Positions 52,701-61,814 of a stretch of 64,000 nt of DNA are shown one piece after another. The DNA comes from Candidatus Eisenbacteria bacterium (GTDB taxonomy: Bacteria; Eisenbacteria; RBG-16-71-46; SZUA-252). The stretch covers positions 139,635 to 203,634 of the forward strand of contig VBOZ01000017.1 in assembly GCA_005893305.1 (NCBI GenBank), given 5' to 3'. The stretch's first letter is position 1, and each line of letters starts with the position of its first letter. The translations under genes were made by a program, and so were the position numbers. A model generated the notes under the pieces. The model had not been told where the DNA came from. It saw nothing but the letters and a program-made list of their open reading frames with translations, and searched no databases.

Positions 52701-55700
52701 GACGAGGACACCGGGATCGACGGCGTGCCCGACGAATTGGAAACGGGCCCGAACGGAACGGACCATTGGGACCCGGTCACGAATAAGGACCCCAACGGGG
52801 ACGACTACGCCTACAGCCTCGATCGCCCGGACGACTACAGCCGGATCAACTACACCGAGAAGAGCAGCGTGAACGACCCAAATGGCCGCCCGGACACCGA
52901 GGACCTGAACCACGACGGGTTCGGGGACTTCGGGAACGACTACTTCGAGGCGACGCTCGACCTCGCCGATACCGCGTACGTGGCGATCGATGTGCCCAAG
53001 GACTACGCGAACGACCCCAAGGTCATCGGGACGATCAAGCCGTACAACGGATGGCGTCTCTTCCGGATTCCCCTGTCGGCCGTGGCATTCAACCGGGTCG
53101 GCTCGCCGAGCTGGGGAAGCATTCAGCACCTTCGGCTTTGGGTCGACGGCCTGCGAGCCACTCCCTTCAAGCTGCAGGTGGGCGGGATCGAGCTGGTGGG
53201 GAATCGATGGCTCGTCCAGGCGATCTCCCCCGATGCGGCATCGCGCGGCGTCGAGCTGGGGGTCGGGGTGAGGAACAACAAGGACGACGCCGACCTCTAC
53301 CAATCTCCCTACCAGGTCGGGAACGCGGTCGGCGGGACCGCCCAGAGGCGGGAGCAGTCGATGGCGCTCCGCTACGCGGGCCTCGCGGCCGGCGACACGG
53401 TGCTGGCGTTCAAGACCTCGAGCCAGGACCGGAGTGGGCTGGGCTGGACGCAGTACAGCCAGATTCGTTTCTGGGTGCACGGGGAGACGGGCGTGGAAGC
53501 TCAGAATCTCCGGGCCGTGGCCCGCTTCGGCGCGGATACGGTGAATTACTACGAGTACTCGGTGCCGGTGCACAGCGGGTGGCAGAACGTGATCATCCCG
53601 ATGGAGCGCCTCTCGGGGCTGAAGGAAGCCGGCCGGGCGCAGGTCAAGGTTGACTCCCTCACCGCGGCCTCGACCGGCGAGTTCTACACGGTCGTCGGCA
53701 ACCCGAGCTTCACTCGGATCTACCGCACCAGCTTCGGCGTGGACAGGCACGGCGGAACGGGAACCGAGCAGGGGGAGGTCTGGGTCAACGACCTGCGGCT
53801 CTCGGGCGTTCATCGCGACCGGGGGACCAGGGGCGACGTGACGGTCCAGGCGAATTTCGCCGACGTCCTCGCCATGAACATCACGCACGAGAGCCAGGAT
53901 GAGAATTTCTTCCGGGTCGGCTCGGGCGCCAATCAGGGCTCCGGCTTGAATCATGTGGCCACCGGGTTCTCGACGACCCTCCAGGTGGACCGCCTCATGC
54001 CCACGTCGGGGCTCCAGCTGCCGCTGCGTTTCTCGGTCCAGCAGGCGAGCGACGTGCCCAAGTTCCGAACAGGCTCCGACGTCATTCTGAGCGGGTCCCG
54101 GTCGGACCTCGAGACGCGGCAACAGAACCAGCAGTCGGTCGATCTTTCCTATCACCGCTCGGGATCCCGAAAGGGCCTCGCGCGGTTCACGATCGACGCC
54201 TTGAGCGGCGGGATGGGATTCACGCGCCGGAACAGCGTCAACCCGACCTCGAAGGATTCCTCATGGGCCTTCAACGCGTCCACGGGCTACGACCTTCCGG
54301 TCGGCGGCGGCGGCTTCAGCCTGGGGTCGAAGCTGAAGGTGAACCTTCTGCCGGACGTGGTCGGATTCTCCACGGCGTGGCAATCGACCCGGGACGTCTC
54401 CTACGGGCGCTCGCTCGAAGATCAGACCGACTCGACGGGCGCGCCGGTGGACTCCACGTTCCTTCGCTCGGACGTCAAGGTGAGGCAGCTCACCCTGGGC
54501 AGCACCTCCTCGTGGACGCCGCTCAGCTCGATCCGATTCCGATACAGCATCACCTCGATCCGCAACATGCTCCTCCACGACGTGGGCCCCTTCGGCGTCA
54601 ACAAAGGCACCGAGATCGATCAGAGGCGCGGCATGGAGCTCAATTACACGCCGCGGTGGCTCGCGATCCTTTCGCCCAACATGAGCCTGAGCGGCCGCTA
54701 TCACGAGTCGTCCCGGCCCGAGCTTCGGATTCTCTCGGACGACCCCGCCGGCCTGAAGAGCATCGACAACGGAGGGACGGCGCGGGTCACCGCGATCCTG
54801 CCGATCGGACGATTCGGGCAGAAGATGAGCTCGAAGCCCGGTACCAAGGGCGGTGCCTACGCGTTGAGCCCGCTTCGATTGATCTTCTCCCGGCTCCAGG
54901 ACATTCAGGGCACGTTCAGCTTCGAGCGCGGGAGCGTGATCACGCGCGTGGCCGGGGATGCCGGGTTCCCGTTCGAGACCGGATTCACCGGGGCCCTGTC
55001 TCCCCGCCTCGCGGCGCTCAACAACTCGGTCTTCTCCTCGAATCGGGCGTACACCACCGGGGCGAACACCACGATCCGTCCCACGTCGAACATCACGGTC
55101 GACGCGCGCGCCGATCACCGCCTCACCTTCACGGACGGAAACCTGGGCGGCGCGCGGCGCCAGCTCCAGCTCACGCTCCCCGATCTGAAGGCGCGATGGC
55201 TCGATCTGAACCGCCTCCTCGGCCTCTCGGGCTCGATCAACTCGATGTCGCTCAATTCCGGATACAACCTCCGGAGGGAGGAGATCGGCCCCCAGGACGG
55301 ACCCCTGGATCAACGGGTCAACACGACGACCTGGCAGCCCCTCATCGGCTGGGATCTGGCCTGGCGGAACGGCCTCCGCGCCAACATCAGCACGGCGGTG
55401 GTGCAGGCCACGAGCCTGGATCAGCGGAGCTTCGGGATCGTAGGGGAGCGCCAGTCGGTGAATACCGACATCCGGTTCACCAAGATCTTCCCCGCCTCAC
55501 GCGGCATCAGGTTCCCATGGAGCAAGAAGGCGATGAAGCTTCCGAACGATTTGAACCTGAACCTGACCGTCTCATTGGCCTCGGACCGGAAGATCACGAA
55601 GCAGCCCCAGTTCCCGGACCTCGTGGAGCTGGACACCCAGCGGCTCAGCGTGACGAGCGGGACCACGTACAATTTCACCCAATCGATCTCCGGCGGGTTT

Positions 55701-55790
55701 AATCTGGGCTATCGCAACAACAGGGACTTGAAGACCCAGATCACTTCCCGCGGGATCACGATTGCGTTCAACGGCCAGTTCCGCTTCTGA
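49764..55790 (+). CDS. sprA: SprA/Sov-type giant outer-membrane protein (type IX secretion translocon)
   Basis: 2008 residues, signal peptide at 1-26 (LRLCLLILLCLGSQIWGAAEA). Long beta-rich sequence with an acidic, calcium-binding-like stretch around residues 965-1060 (EDKNGDGKLDRSPTDEDTG, NYTEKSSVNDPNGRPDTED, LNHDGFGDFGNDYFE) that is a hallmark of SprA. The C-terminus is strongly beta and ends in an amphipathic strand with Phe (ITIAFNGQFRF), fitting an outer-membrane barrel. In Bacteroidota the protein (about 2400 residues) forms the type IX translocon pore. No other T9SS gene is here. The shorter length suggests a variant; SprA homologues are also known outside Bacteroidota. Confidence 0.92.
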   Translation: MRQRLRLCLLILLCLGSQIWGAAEAAPMRFRAMPDPTAQLTSIPSDDASSSLPPGWGFHPISPTGMYPTGQGDIDVSINPVTGKILESYREGDVEVREPLVITSEEYNQILSGRTVRRLWNDKTRQTRSVARGQGRGGSLFRVELPVQFPKLIRSIVGDGAPNIEVSGSESITLSGTSDWVPGHAVQTERKKQSGFPSLEMKQELNVNLTGSIGDKIKVDGDQSSNVQTSVDNKVKLRYEGDENDMVRSVELGNTNLSVEGASFRQEGLFGVKTVMKMGNVDLTTIASKQQGKTETARFTPSGDSKKVQIRDLDYIHRTYFLIADKPVKIAPGSIRLYKDDYVNTPGEPEGLARLDPTATPDSASNPEIPGHFTLLSPDDAYTVEYPWVLPSGARVGFAIPVIHLKFQLGLTEVLAVAYSDESSGTPVSVGTTTTAEYSSEDLAHRKGPNQLLLKMLKPRFDDLQDDSTGYVAKTPWYPALRYELRNYYDLGGRDISLSTMNLTIRRLQSGLATDPETATDPRTQADVKLIEVLGLDQRGKAGSSNPDLPDGRVDDQFIDPANGIIFFPDLHPFAPDSSPPDSTVPCGSGYGGFNCLDNFNRNFLAGATANRKVYYTKNPDAFQDTRYYIEAEYKSSQQGFFLGRFDILENSEQVKVDGIPKVRGTDYSIDYQTGQLTFISPPKPDQTITVDFSFSPGFGTTQLTLLGASASYVPGPNLSVTSSVLFDSRGAQEKNPKLGEEPAKSIIGDLSSVVTFKPVWMTALANAIPGVRTTTPSTLNIQGHAAMSVPNPNTAGEAYVDDMEGNRESNTASISRTQWFWSSTPLDATGQPLFANDVSQHARIAWYNPPSTLTDNNPSKIKERDLKPVLKNEEGGDAIHHVLEMTVTPPTNQTGVTSTNWTGITQSLGAVGQDFSKLRYVEIWINDFTPVHDTTQAKLHIDFGRVSEDAFWEPNKGPDGVIETEDKNGDGKLDRSPTDEDTGIDGVPDELETGPNGTDHWDPVTNKDPNGDDYAYSLDRPDDYSRINYTEKSSVNDPNGRPDTEDLNHDGFGDFGNDYFEATLDLADTAYVAIDVPKDYANDPKVIGTIKPYNGWRLFRIPLSAVAFNRVGSPSWGSIQHLRLWVDGLRATPFKLQVGGIELVGNRWLVQAISPDAASRGVELGVGVRNNKDDADLYQSPYQVGNAVGGTAQRREQSMALRYAGLAAGDTVLAFKTSSQDRSGLGWTQYSQIRFWVHGETGVEAQNLRAVARFGADTVNYYEYSVPVHSGWQNVIIPMERLSGLKEAGRAQVKVDSLTAASTGEFYTVVGNPSFTRIYRTSFGVDRHGGTGTEQGEVWVNDLRLSGVHRDRGTRGDVTVQANFADVLAMNITHESQDENFFRVGSGANQGSGLNHVATGFSTTLQVDRLMPTSGLQLPLRFSVQQASDVPKFRTGSDVILSGSRSDLETRQQNQQSVDLSYHRSGSRKGLARFTIDALSGGMGFTRRNSVNPTSKDSSWAFNASTGYDLPVGGGGFSLGSKLKVNLLPDVVGFSTAWQSTRDVSYGRSLEDQTDSTGAPVDSTFLRSDVKVRQLTLGSTSSWTPLSSIRFRYSITSIRNMLLHDVGPFGVNKGTEIDQRRGMELNYTPRWLAILSPNMSLSGRYHESSRPELRILSDDPAGLKSIDNGGTARVTAILPIGRFGQKMSSKPGTKGGAYALSPLRLIFSRLQDIQGTFSFERGSVITRVAGDAGFPFETGFTGALSPRLAALNNSVFSSNRAYTTGANTTIRPTSNITVDARADHRLTFTDGNLGGARRQLQLTLPDLKARWLDLNRLLGLSGSINSMSLNSGYNLRREEIGPQDGPLDQRVNTTTWQPLIGWDLAWRNGLRANISTAVVQATSLDQRSFGIVGERQSVNTDIRFTKIFPASRGIRFPWSKKAMKLPNDLNLNLTVSLASDRKITKQPQFPDLVELDTQRLSVTSGTTYNFTQSISGGFNLGYRNNRDLKTQITSRGITIAFNGQFRF

Positions 55791-56733
55791 AATTCGAAGG
55801 TCCCGCGTTCCGGGCGCTCTTCGGAGCGCGCTCCGGGCCGGCCTCGTCACGATCCTCCTCGGATTCGCCTCATGCGATCGTCCCGCCGCGGCCTTCGAAG
55901 GGAATCGCGCGTTCGGGTGGCTCAAGCAGCAATGCGACTTCGGGCCCAGGGTTCCCGGCACGGCCGCCCACGATACCTGCTTCGCCTTCCTCCTGAAGAC
56001 GCTACGGGGCTACGCACCCGAGGTCGAAGCCGACACGTTCTTCTACGATTCGCCGATCCTGAATTCCAGGGTGCGGCTCATGAACGTCGTCGCGCGGTTC
56101 CGGCCGGACCTCAGACAGCGCGTCCTGTTCGGGGCGCACTGGGACACGCGGCCCTGGGCCGACCGCGACCCGGAGCCGGCGAAGCGCCACTTACCGATCC
56201 TCGGGGCGAACGACGGCGCGTCCGGCGTGGCGGTTCTGCTCGAGCTGGCCAGACTTGTCAAGAAGAGCGGGCCCATGGTGGGCGTCGACATCGTGATCTT
56301 CGACGGCGAGGATCTCGGGACGCAGGTGGATCAAAACGGATATTTCCGCGGGTCCAATCGGTACGTGGAGGAATCCTCCGGGCAGAAGCCGCCGCTCTTC
56401 GTGATCGTCCTGGACATGGTGGGGAAGAAGGACCTCGACCTCCACTGGGAGGGGAACTCACGCAGGCTCGCCTCGAACATCGTCGACCTAGTGTGGGGCC
56501 AGGCCAACGACCTCGGCGTCCGGAGCTTCCGGTCCGACGTTCGACATACGGTCTTCGACGACCACATGCCCTTCTTGAACGCCGGGATTCCGGCCATCGA
56601 CGTGATCGATTTCTCCTACCCAGAATGGCACACCACCCACGACACGCCCGACAAATGCTCCCCGGAAAGCCTGGAGGGGGTAGGCCAGGTGCTCCTAAGC
56701 CTCGTCCGCAAGCCCAATTTCCTGTCTAACTGA
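55762..56733 (+). CDS. M28-family metallopeptidase / glutaminyl-cyclase-like enzyme
   Basis: 323 residues from TTG 55762, the only in-frame start that includes the signal peptide (GLVTILLGFASC, possibly a lipobox). Zn ligands of the M28 fold are seen: GAHWDTRPW, GANDGASG, FDGEDLGT, and the distal His in WHTTHDTPD. The DTPDKCS end and the GAND rather than GADD spelling resemble bacterial glutaminyl-peptide cyclotransferases, which close N-terminal Gln to pyroglutamate in the periplasm; an aminopeptidase is the alternative. It overlaps the end of sprA by 29 bases. In Bacteroidota, glutaminyl cyclase matures many exported proteins, so the pairing may be functional. Confidence 0.86.
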   Translation: MRSTASSASEIRRSRVPGALRSALRAGLVTILLGFASCDRPAAAFEGNRAFGWLKQQCDFGPRVPGTAAHDTCFAFLLKTLRGYAPEVEADTFFYDSPILNSRVRLMNVVARFRPDLRQRVLFGAHWDTRPWADRDPEPAKRHLPILGANDGASGVAVLLELARLVKKSGPMVGVDIVIFDGEDLGTQVDQNGYFRGSNRYVEESSGQKPPLFVIVLDMVGKKDLDLHWEGNSRRLASNIVDLVWGQANDLGVRSFRSDVRHTVFDDHMPFLNAGIPAIDVIDFSYPEWHTTHDTPDKCSPESLEGVGQVLLSLVRKPNFLSN

Positions 56734-56742
56734 AATTTCTGC

Positions 56743-56771
56743 TTGATCCTCCGGGGCGACCCCGGTAAGTT
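56743..56771 (+). promoter_or_regulatory. sigma70-type promoter of the rimP-nusA-infB operon
   Basis: TTGATC (56743-56748), 17-base spacer, TAAGTT (56766-56771). Predicted start near 56778, immediately before the first hairpin of the leader. Confidence 0.6.
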
Positions 56772-56779
56772 GGGGGGTC

Positions 56780-56824
56780 CGAGTGGGCCAGGGGTCCACT
56801 CGAACTTTTTCGGCCCTGGCCCGC
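56780..56824 (+). terminator. Competing terminator and antiterminator-like hairpins in the rimP-nusA leader
   Basis: Form 1: CGAGTGG (56780-56786) pairs with CCACTCG (56796-56802), followed by AAC and five T (56806-56810), a rho-independent terminator shape. Form 2: GGGCCAGGG (56785-56793) pairs perfectly with CCCTGGCCC (56814-56822), with outer G-C and G-U pairs, and would destroy form 1. The arrangement suits attenuation; alternatively form 1 simply ends the sprA-M28 transcript. Confidence 0.55.
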
Positions 56825-56855
56825 GGTCAGGGGGGGGCCTCAGAGGCGTCATCCG

Positions 56856-57359
56856 ATGGAACTGAATCAGCTTCGGGAGGAGCTCGCGGGACGTTTCCAG
56901 GCCCTCCTTCAAGAGGAAGCGTTCGATCTTTGGGACTTGGAATTCGCCTCGCAGGCGGGCGCGACGGTCGTGCGGGTTTTCGTCGATCGGCAGCCCGGCG
57001 TGACCCTCCAAGACTGCACTTACTGGAATAAGAAATTCGGCCGGTACCTGGAAGAGGAGAACCTGATCCAGGGACGGTACGTGCTTGAGGTCGGCTCGCC
57101 GGGAATCGAGCGGGTGCTCCTCCGTCCGGAGCACTACGCGCGATTCGTGGGCTCGACGCTCGAGGTCAAGCTTCACGACCCGCGCGACGGCCGCCGAACG
57201 TTTCGAGGAGATTTGCGCGCGGCCGGACCGGACACGATCGTCCTGTCGGATGCGGATGTGGGAACGGTCTCGCTGCCGTACGCGGCGATCCGGAAATCGC
57301 GTTTGATCATCGACCCGTGGGAAGGGATGCGCGGCCAGGAGCGCCGGCGCAAAGGATGA
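56856..57359 (+). CDS. rimP: Ribosome maturation factor RimP
   Basis: 167 residues. The N-terminal domain (WDLEFASQAGATVVRVFVD, VTLQDCTYWNKKFGRYLEEE) and LEVGSPGIERVL are standard; the C-terminal SH3-like domain follows. It acts in 30S assembly. It is first in the operon with nusA and infB, and its stop overlaps nusA's start as ATGA. ATG 56856 has no strong ribosome site. Confidence 0.95.
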   Translation: MELNQLREELAGRFQALLQEEAFDLWDLEFASQAGATVVRVFVDRQPGVTLQDCTYWNKKFGRYLEEENLIQGRYVLEVGSPGIERVLLRPEHYARFVGSTLEVKLHDPRDGRRTFRGDLRAAGPDTIVLSDADVGTVSLPYAAIRKSRLIIDPWEGMRGQERRRKG

Positions 57360-58918
57360 ACACTTTGGCAAGGGAACCTCAGGTCAAGAACATGAACTAC
57401 GAGCTGATGGAAGCGATGGCTCAGATCGCGCGCGAGAAGAGCGTGGACAAGGCCATCCTCGTCGAGACGCTGGAGGCCGGGCTGCTTTCGGCCGGCCGGA
57501 AGCGTTTCGGGCCGAACGCCAACATCGAGGTCCGCTTCGACGAGGGGAGCGGCCGCATCGTCATGCGGCTCAAGCGCTCGGTGGTCGAGGACGCGGACGA
57601 TCTGGGCCTTCAGGTGGATCTCGCGGAGGCGCGGACGATCGAGCCCGACATCGAGATCGGGCAGGAGCTGGTGCAGGAGCTCTCGCTCGAGGAGCTCGGC
57701 CGGAACGCCATCGCCGCGGCGAAGCAGGTGCTGGTCCAGCGCGTTCGCGAAGCCGAGCGGGAGCGGATCTACGAGGATTATCACGACCGCGTCGGCGAGA
57801 TGGTGCGCGGCACCGTGCAGCAGGTCGATCGCGGCAACATCTACGTCAAGCTCGACCGGTCGGAGGCGATCCTGCCTCCGCGCGAGCAGATCGCCCGGGA
57901 CCGCTACCACCAAGGGGACCACATCAAGGCGTTCATCATCGCGGTCGACAAGCTGGCGCGCGGCCCGCAGATCATCCTCTCGCGGACACACCCCGAGTTT
58001 CTCCGTCGGCTCTTCGAGGCCGAGGTACCGGAGGTGGCCGAGAAGATCATCGAGCTCAAGGGAATCGCGAGGGAGCCGGGCTCCCGGGCGAAGGTCTCCG
58101 TTCTCTCGAACGACGACAAGATCGACGCGGTGGGCGCCTGTGTGGGAATCAAGGGCTCGCGCGTTCAGGCGATCGTGAGGGAGCTGGGCGGCGAGAAGAT
58201 CGACATCGTTCCTTTCAGCCAGGATCCGGTGGTCTTCGTGACGCGCTCGCTCAGCCCGGCCAAGGTTCTGGAAGCGCAGGTGGTCGAGGCCGATCAGAAG
58301 ACTCTGGTCACGGTGGCCGACGATCAGCTCTCCCTGGCCATCGGCAAGGGCGGTCAGAACGCCCGGTTGGCCGCCAAGCTCACCGGCTGGAAGATCGATC
58401 TGATCTCGAAGAGCGAGCGCGAGCGCCAGCGGGAGTTCGAGCGGAAGGTTCGAATCGACATCGAGGAGCTTCTGGGCGCGGGTCCGAAGCTGCGCGAGAA
58501 GCTGATTCGCGAGGGGATCGAGACGGTGCAGGACCTCCTCAAGACGCCGCTCACGGAGCTCCTGGCGATCCAGGGCGTGGGCGAGAAGACCGCGGAGAAG
58601 CTGCTCGAGGAGGCACGCGCGCTCGAGGCGACGCGGAGCAAGGAGCTGGAAGTCGAAGCAGCGCGGGCGCAGGAAGCGGCCGCGGCGGCGGCTCTGGAGG
58701 CGGCGACCGAGAAGGCCGCGGCGGATACGGCGGCGACCGAGAAGGCCGCGGCGGACGCGGCGGACGCGGCGGCGCAAGCCCGGGCCGCGGCAATCGCAGA
58801 GGAGGAGGCTCCCGCATCGGCGGAGGAGGCCCCTGCATCGAACGACGAAGAATCCCCCGGCGCGCCGGAGCTTGCGGCGGAGCCGGATGAATCCAAGGAG
58901 ACGCCGCCCCAAAGCTGA
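57356..58918 (+). CDS. nusA: Transcription termination/antitermination factor NusA
   Basis: 520 residues. N-terminal RNA polymerase-binding domain (MNYELMEAMAQIAREKSVDK), S1 domain (GTVQQVDRGNIYVKLD), two KH domains (GIKGSRVQAIVRELGGEKIDI, AIGKGGQNARLAAKLTGW) and a helix-hairpin-helix (LAIQGVGEKTAEKLL). The last 95 residues are an Ala/Glu-rich acidic tail with short repeats (TEKAAADTAATEKAAADAAD), absent in many NusA. NusA modulates pausing and termination. ATG 57356 overlaps rimP; ATG 57392 is the alternative. Confidence 0.95.
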   Translation: MNTLAREPQVKNMNYELMEAMAQIAREKSVDKAILVETLEAGLLSAGRKRFGPNANIEVRFDEGSGRIVMRLKRSVVEDADDLGLQVDLAEARTIEPDIEIGQELVQELSLEELGRNAIAAAKQVLVQRVREAERERIYEDYHDRVGEMVRGTVQQVDRGNIYVKLDRSEAILPPREQIARDRYHQGDHIKAFIIAVDKLARGPQIILSRTHPEFLRRLFEAEVPEVAEKIIELKGIAREPGSRAKVSVLSNDDKIDAVGACVGIKGSRVQAIVRELGGEKIDIVPFSQDPVVFVTRSLSPAKVLEAQVVEADQKTLVTVADDQLSLAIGKGGQNARLAAKLTGWKIDLISKSERERQREFERKVRIDIEELLGAGPKLREKLIREGIETVQDLLKTPLTELLAIQGVGEKTAEKLLEEARALEATRSKELEVEAARAQEAAAAAALEAATEKAAADTAATEKAAADAADAAAQARAAAIAEEEAPASAEEAPASNDEESPGAPELAAEPDESKETPPQS

Positions 58919-58938
58919 GGGGCCGGAAACGAGGAGCG

Positions 58939-61131
58939 ATGCCAGAAACGAAACGACGGGTATACGAAGCCGCGAAGGACATGGGGATGTCGAGCGAGGC
59001 GCTCGTCAGCATTCTCAAGTCGCTTCAGGTGGACGTGAAGAGCCACATGAGCTCGATCGGCGCGGACGTGGTCGAGCAGGTCCGGCTCAAGCTCGCGCGC
59101 GAGAAGGAGGCGGTCAAGGAGGAGGAAGCCCGCAAGCGCGAGAAGGCGGCCCTGGCCGCCAGGGCCGCGGCCGAGGCTCAGCGCCGCACGGCTCCCGCGG
59201 GCGCCCTCGCCACCGCGAAGAACGCGAAAGTCTTGAAAAAAGGGAAGAAGCGCGCCGTCGACGAGAAGCTGATCCGGGCCTCGGTCCGGCGGACCATGGC
59301 CGAGATGGAGGGGACCAAGCGCCGCCGACACCACCGCGAGCGCGAGGAGGGAGCCGCCGTCGGCGTCGAGGAAGCGCCGCGCATCATCCGCGTCAGCGAG
59401 TTCATCTCCGTGGCCGAGCTGGCGGGCCAGCTCGAGGTGAAGCCGCAGGAGGTCATCGCCGTCTGCATGCAGCTCGGCATCATGGCGAACATCAACCGGC
59501 GCCTCGACAAGGATTCCATCAGCGCGGTGGCCGACGAGTTCGGCTTCGCGGTCGAATTCGTCTCGGAGCTGGGCGAGGAGGTCGAAGAGGCGGCGGCGGA
59601 CGAGGCGGGAGACCTGAAGCCGAGGCCCCCGGTGGTCACGATCATGGGACACGTCGACCACGGAAAGACCTCGCTCCTCGACTACATCCGGAAGACGAAC
59701 GTCATCGCGGGGGAGGCCGGCGGCATCACGCAGCACATCGGCGCCTACGAAGTCGAGCTGCCCCGCGGCGACAAGATCACGTTCCTCGACACGCCGGGCC
59801 ACGAAGCATTCACCGCGATGCGCGCCCGCGGCGCGCAGGTGACGGACATCGTCGTGCTTGTCGTCGCGGCGGACGACCAGGTCATGCCGCAGACGGTCGA
59901 GGCGATCGATCACGCCCGCGCGGCGAATGTTCCGATCATCATCGCGATCAACAAGATCGATCTCCCCGGCGCGAACGTCGAGAAGGTCCGCCAGGACCTG
60001 TCGAAGCACAACCTCCTCGTCGAGGAATGGGGCGGAAAGACCATCGCGGTGTCCATCTCGGCGAAGGTCGGGACGAACATCGAGAAGCTCCTCGAGATGA
60101 TCCTCCTCCAGGCCGAGCTGCTCGAGCTGAAGGCCGACCCCTCCAAGGCGGCCCGCGGAATCGTCATCGAATCCAGGGTCGAGCAGGGTCGCGGCATCAT
60201 CGCCACCGTGCTCGTCCAGAAGGGGACGCTCCGCGTGGGGGATGCGTTCGTGGCGGGATCAACGAGCGGGAAGGTCCGGGCCATGCTGAACGAGCGCGGC
60301 GGCCGGGTCCCGGAAGCGGGCCCATCCACGCCGGTCGAGGTGCTCGGCTGGAGCGCGGGTCCGCAGGCGGGCGATACCTTCGCCGCGATGCAGGATGAGC
60401 GCGAGGCGCGCGAGCTGGCGACCAAGCGCGGCCAGCTCCAGCGCGAGCAGGAATTCCGCCTCTTCCGCCACGTGACCCTCACCGACCTCTACAGCCAGAT
60501 CAAGGCCGGCAAGGTGAGCGACCTGCTCGTCGTGCTGAAGGGCGACGTGGACGGGTCCGTCGAGGCGTTGGAGGACTCGCTGACGAAGCTCTCGACCGAG
60601 GAAGTGCAGCTCCGGGTGATCCATCGGGCCGTGGGCCAGATCAGCGAATCCGACGTGCTCCTTGCCGCGGCCTCGAACGCCGTGATCATCGGGTTCCACG
60701 TGAAGCCCGATCCGAAGGCCGTGGAGCTTGGAGCCAAGGAAAAGGTCGACATCCGGCTCTACGACATCATCTACGAGGCCGTCGCCGACGTGAAGGACGC
60801 CATGTCGGGGCTCCTGAAGCCCGAGATCCGCGAGTCGGTGGTCGGATCGGCGGAAGTGCGTCAGATCTTCCGCACGACCAAGTCCGGCGTGATCGCAGGC
60901 TGCATGGTGCAATCGGGGACGATGCAGCGGAGCGCCCGCGCCCGGCTGATCCGCGAGGGTCAGGTCGTATGGGACGGCAAGATCTCCTCGCTCCGCCGGT
61001 TCAAGGACGACGTCCGCGAGGTGGCGAGCGGATACGAATGCGGCATCTCGCTCGAGGATCGCGACGACATCAAGGAGAAGGACGTCATCGAAGCGTACGT
61101 CCTCGAGGAAGTCGCGCGCCGGCTCTCCTGA
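58939..61131 (+). CDS. infB: Translation initiation factor IF-2
   Basis: 730 residues. IF2_N domain at the start ([18 protein letters not shown]), a charged linker, a second IF2_N ([20 protein letters not shown]), then the GTPase with G1 GHVDHGKT, G3 DTPGHEAF and G4 NKID, and domains 2-4. It brings initiator Met-tRNA to the 30S subunit. Shorter than E. coli IF-2 in the N-terminal region, which is common. GGAGCG ribosome site 8 bases upstream. Confidence 0.96.
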   Translation: MPETKRRVYEAAKDMGMSSEALVSILKSLQVDVKSHMSSIGADVVEQVRLKLAREKEAVKEEEARKREKAALAARAAAEAQRRTAPAGALATAKNAKVLKKGKKRAVDEKLIRASVRRTMAEMEGTKRRRHHREREEGAAVGVEEAPRIIRVSEFISVAELAGQLEVKPQEVIAVCMQLGIMANINRRLDKDSISAVADEFGFAVEFVSELGEEVEEAAADEAGDLKPRPPVVTIMGHVDHGKTSLLDYIRKTNVIAGEAGGITQHIGAYEVELPRGDKITFLDTPGHEAFTAMRARGAQVTDIVVLVVAADDQVMPQTVEAIDHARAANVPIIIAINKIDLPGANVEKVRQDLSKHNLLVEEWGGKTIAVSISAKVGTNIEKLLEMILLQAELLELKADPSKAARGIVIESRVEQGRGIIATVLVQKGTLRVGDAFVAGSTSGKVRAMLNERGGRVPEAGPSTPVEVLGWSAGPQAGDTFAAMQDEREARELATKRGQLQREQEFRLFRHVTLTDLYSQIKAGKVSDLLVVLKGDVDGSVEALEDSLTKLSTEEVQLRVIHRAVGQISESDVLLAAASNAVIIGFHVKPDPKAVELGAKEKVDIRLYDIIYEAVADVKDAMSGLLKPEIRESVVGSAEVRQIFRTTKSGVIAGCMVQSGTMQRSARARLIREGQVVWDGKISSLRRFKDDVREVASGYECGISLEDRDDIKEKDVIEAYVLEEVARRLS

Positions 61132-61132
61132 G

Positions 61133-61414
61133 ATGCGGGTCGGAACCTTGCGCCTCGAGCTTCATCTTCCGGCCTCCGATTCCCTGAAAGCGAAGCGGTC
61201 GGTCGTCAACCGCGTGAAGGAGCGTGTCCGCTCCCGGTTCAACGCGTCCATCGCCGAGGTGGGCCATCAGGACCTGTGGCAGCGGGCGACCCTGGGCGTC
61301 GCGATCGTGGGCGGCGAATCCGGCGTCCTGGACCGGGTCCTGCACGACATTCTGGCATGCGTCGAAAGCGAGGATCGACTCGCCGTGATGGACTACCAGA
61401 TCCAAGTCGACTGA
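61133..61414 (+). CDS. ylxP: DUF503 protein YlxP
   Basis: 93 residues. LRLELHLPASDSLKAKRSVV and the NASIAEVGHQDLWQRATLG segment are family marks. The role is not firmly established, though the gene regularly lies between infB and rbfA. It starts one base after the infB stop. Confidence 0.92.
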   Translation: MRVGTLRLELHLPASDSLKAKRSVVNRVKERVRSRFNASIAEVGHQDLWQRATLGVAIVGGESGVLDRVLHDILACVESEDRLAVMDYQIQVD

Positions 61415-61433
61415 GACGCCCCAACCCAGGCCC

Positions 61434-61814
61434 ATGTCCTCCCGACCCGAAAGCCCCCGCACCCGACGCGTGGCCGAGCGCATCACGGTCGAGCTGGCGG
61501 AGATCCTCGCCACCAAGGCGGAGGACCCGCGGCTGCGCACCCTGAGCGTGACGGGCGCGCGCGTGTCCCGGGATCTCTCGTCGGCCCGAATCTGGGTGAG
61601 CGGCGCTGTTCCCGCTCCCGAGGAGCCGGCGATTCTGAAGGCTCTGGCCCACGCGACGCCGTACCTCCGAACGCTGCTCGCTCCGCGCCTTGGCCTGCGG
61701 ATCGTGCCGACCCTCCAGTTCGCGATGGACCATTCGACCGAGTCCGGCGCCCGGATCGAGAAGCTGCTCCAGGAAATCCGAAAGCCCGACCTCCGCGAGC
61801 CCGAAAGCGAGTGA
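61434..61814 (+). CDS. rbfA: Ribosome-binding factor A
   Basis: 126 residues of the KH-type fold: RRVAERITVELAEILATKAEDPRLRTLSVT, then YLRTLLAPRLGLRIVPTLQF. It is needed for late 30S maturation and cold adaptation. The order infB-ylxP-rbfA-nrnA-truB-ribF is classical. Stop overlaps nrnA as GTGA. Confidence 0.95.
   Translation: MSSRPESPRTRRVAERITVELAEILATKAEDPRLRTLSVTGARVSRDLSSARIWVSGAVPAPEEPAILKALAHATPYLRTLLAPRLGLRIVPTLQFAMDHSTESGARIEKLLQEIRKPDLREPESE

Noticed and set aside
51216-54155. A 979-codon open frame antisense to sprA
   Set aside because: It is the third-position mirror of a GC-rich gene: low-complexity Arg/Val/Leu/Asp content, no recognisable domain, and the sense strand holds clear SprA motifs.
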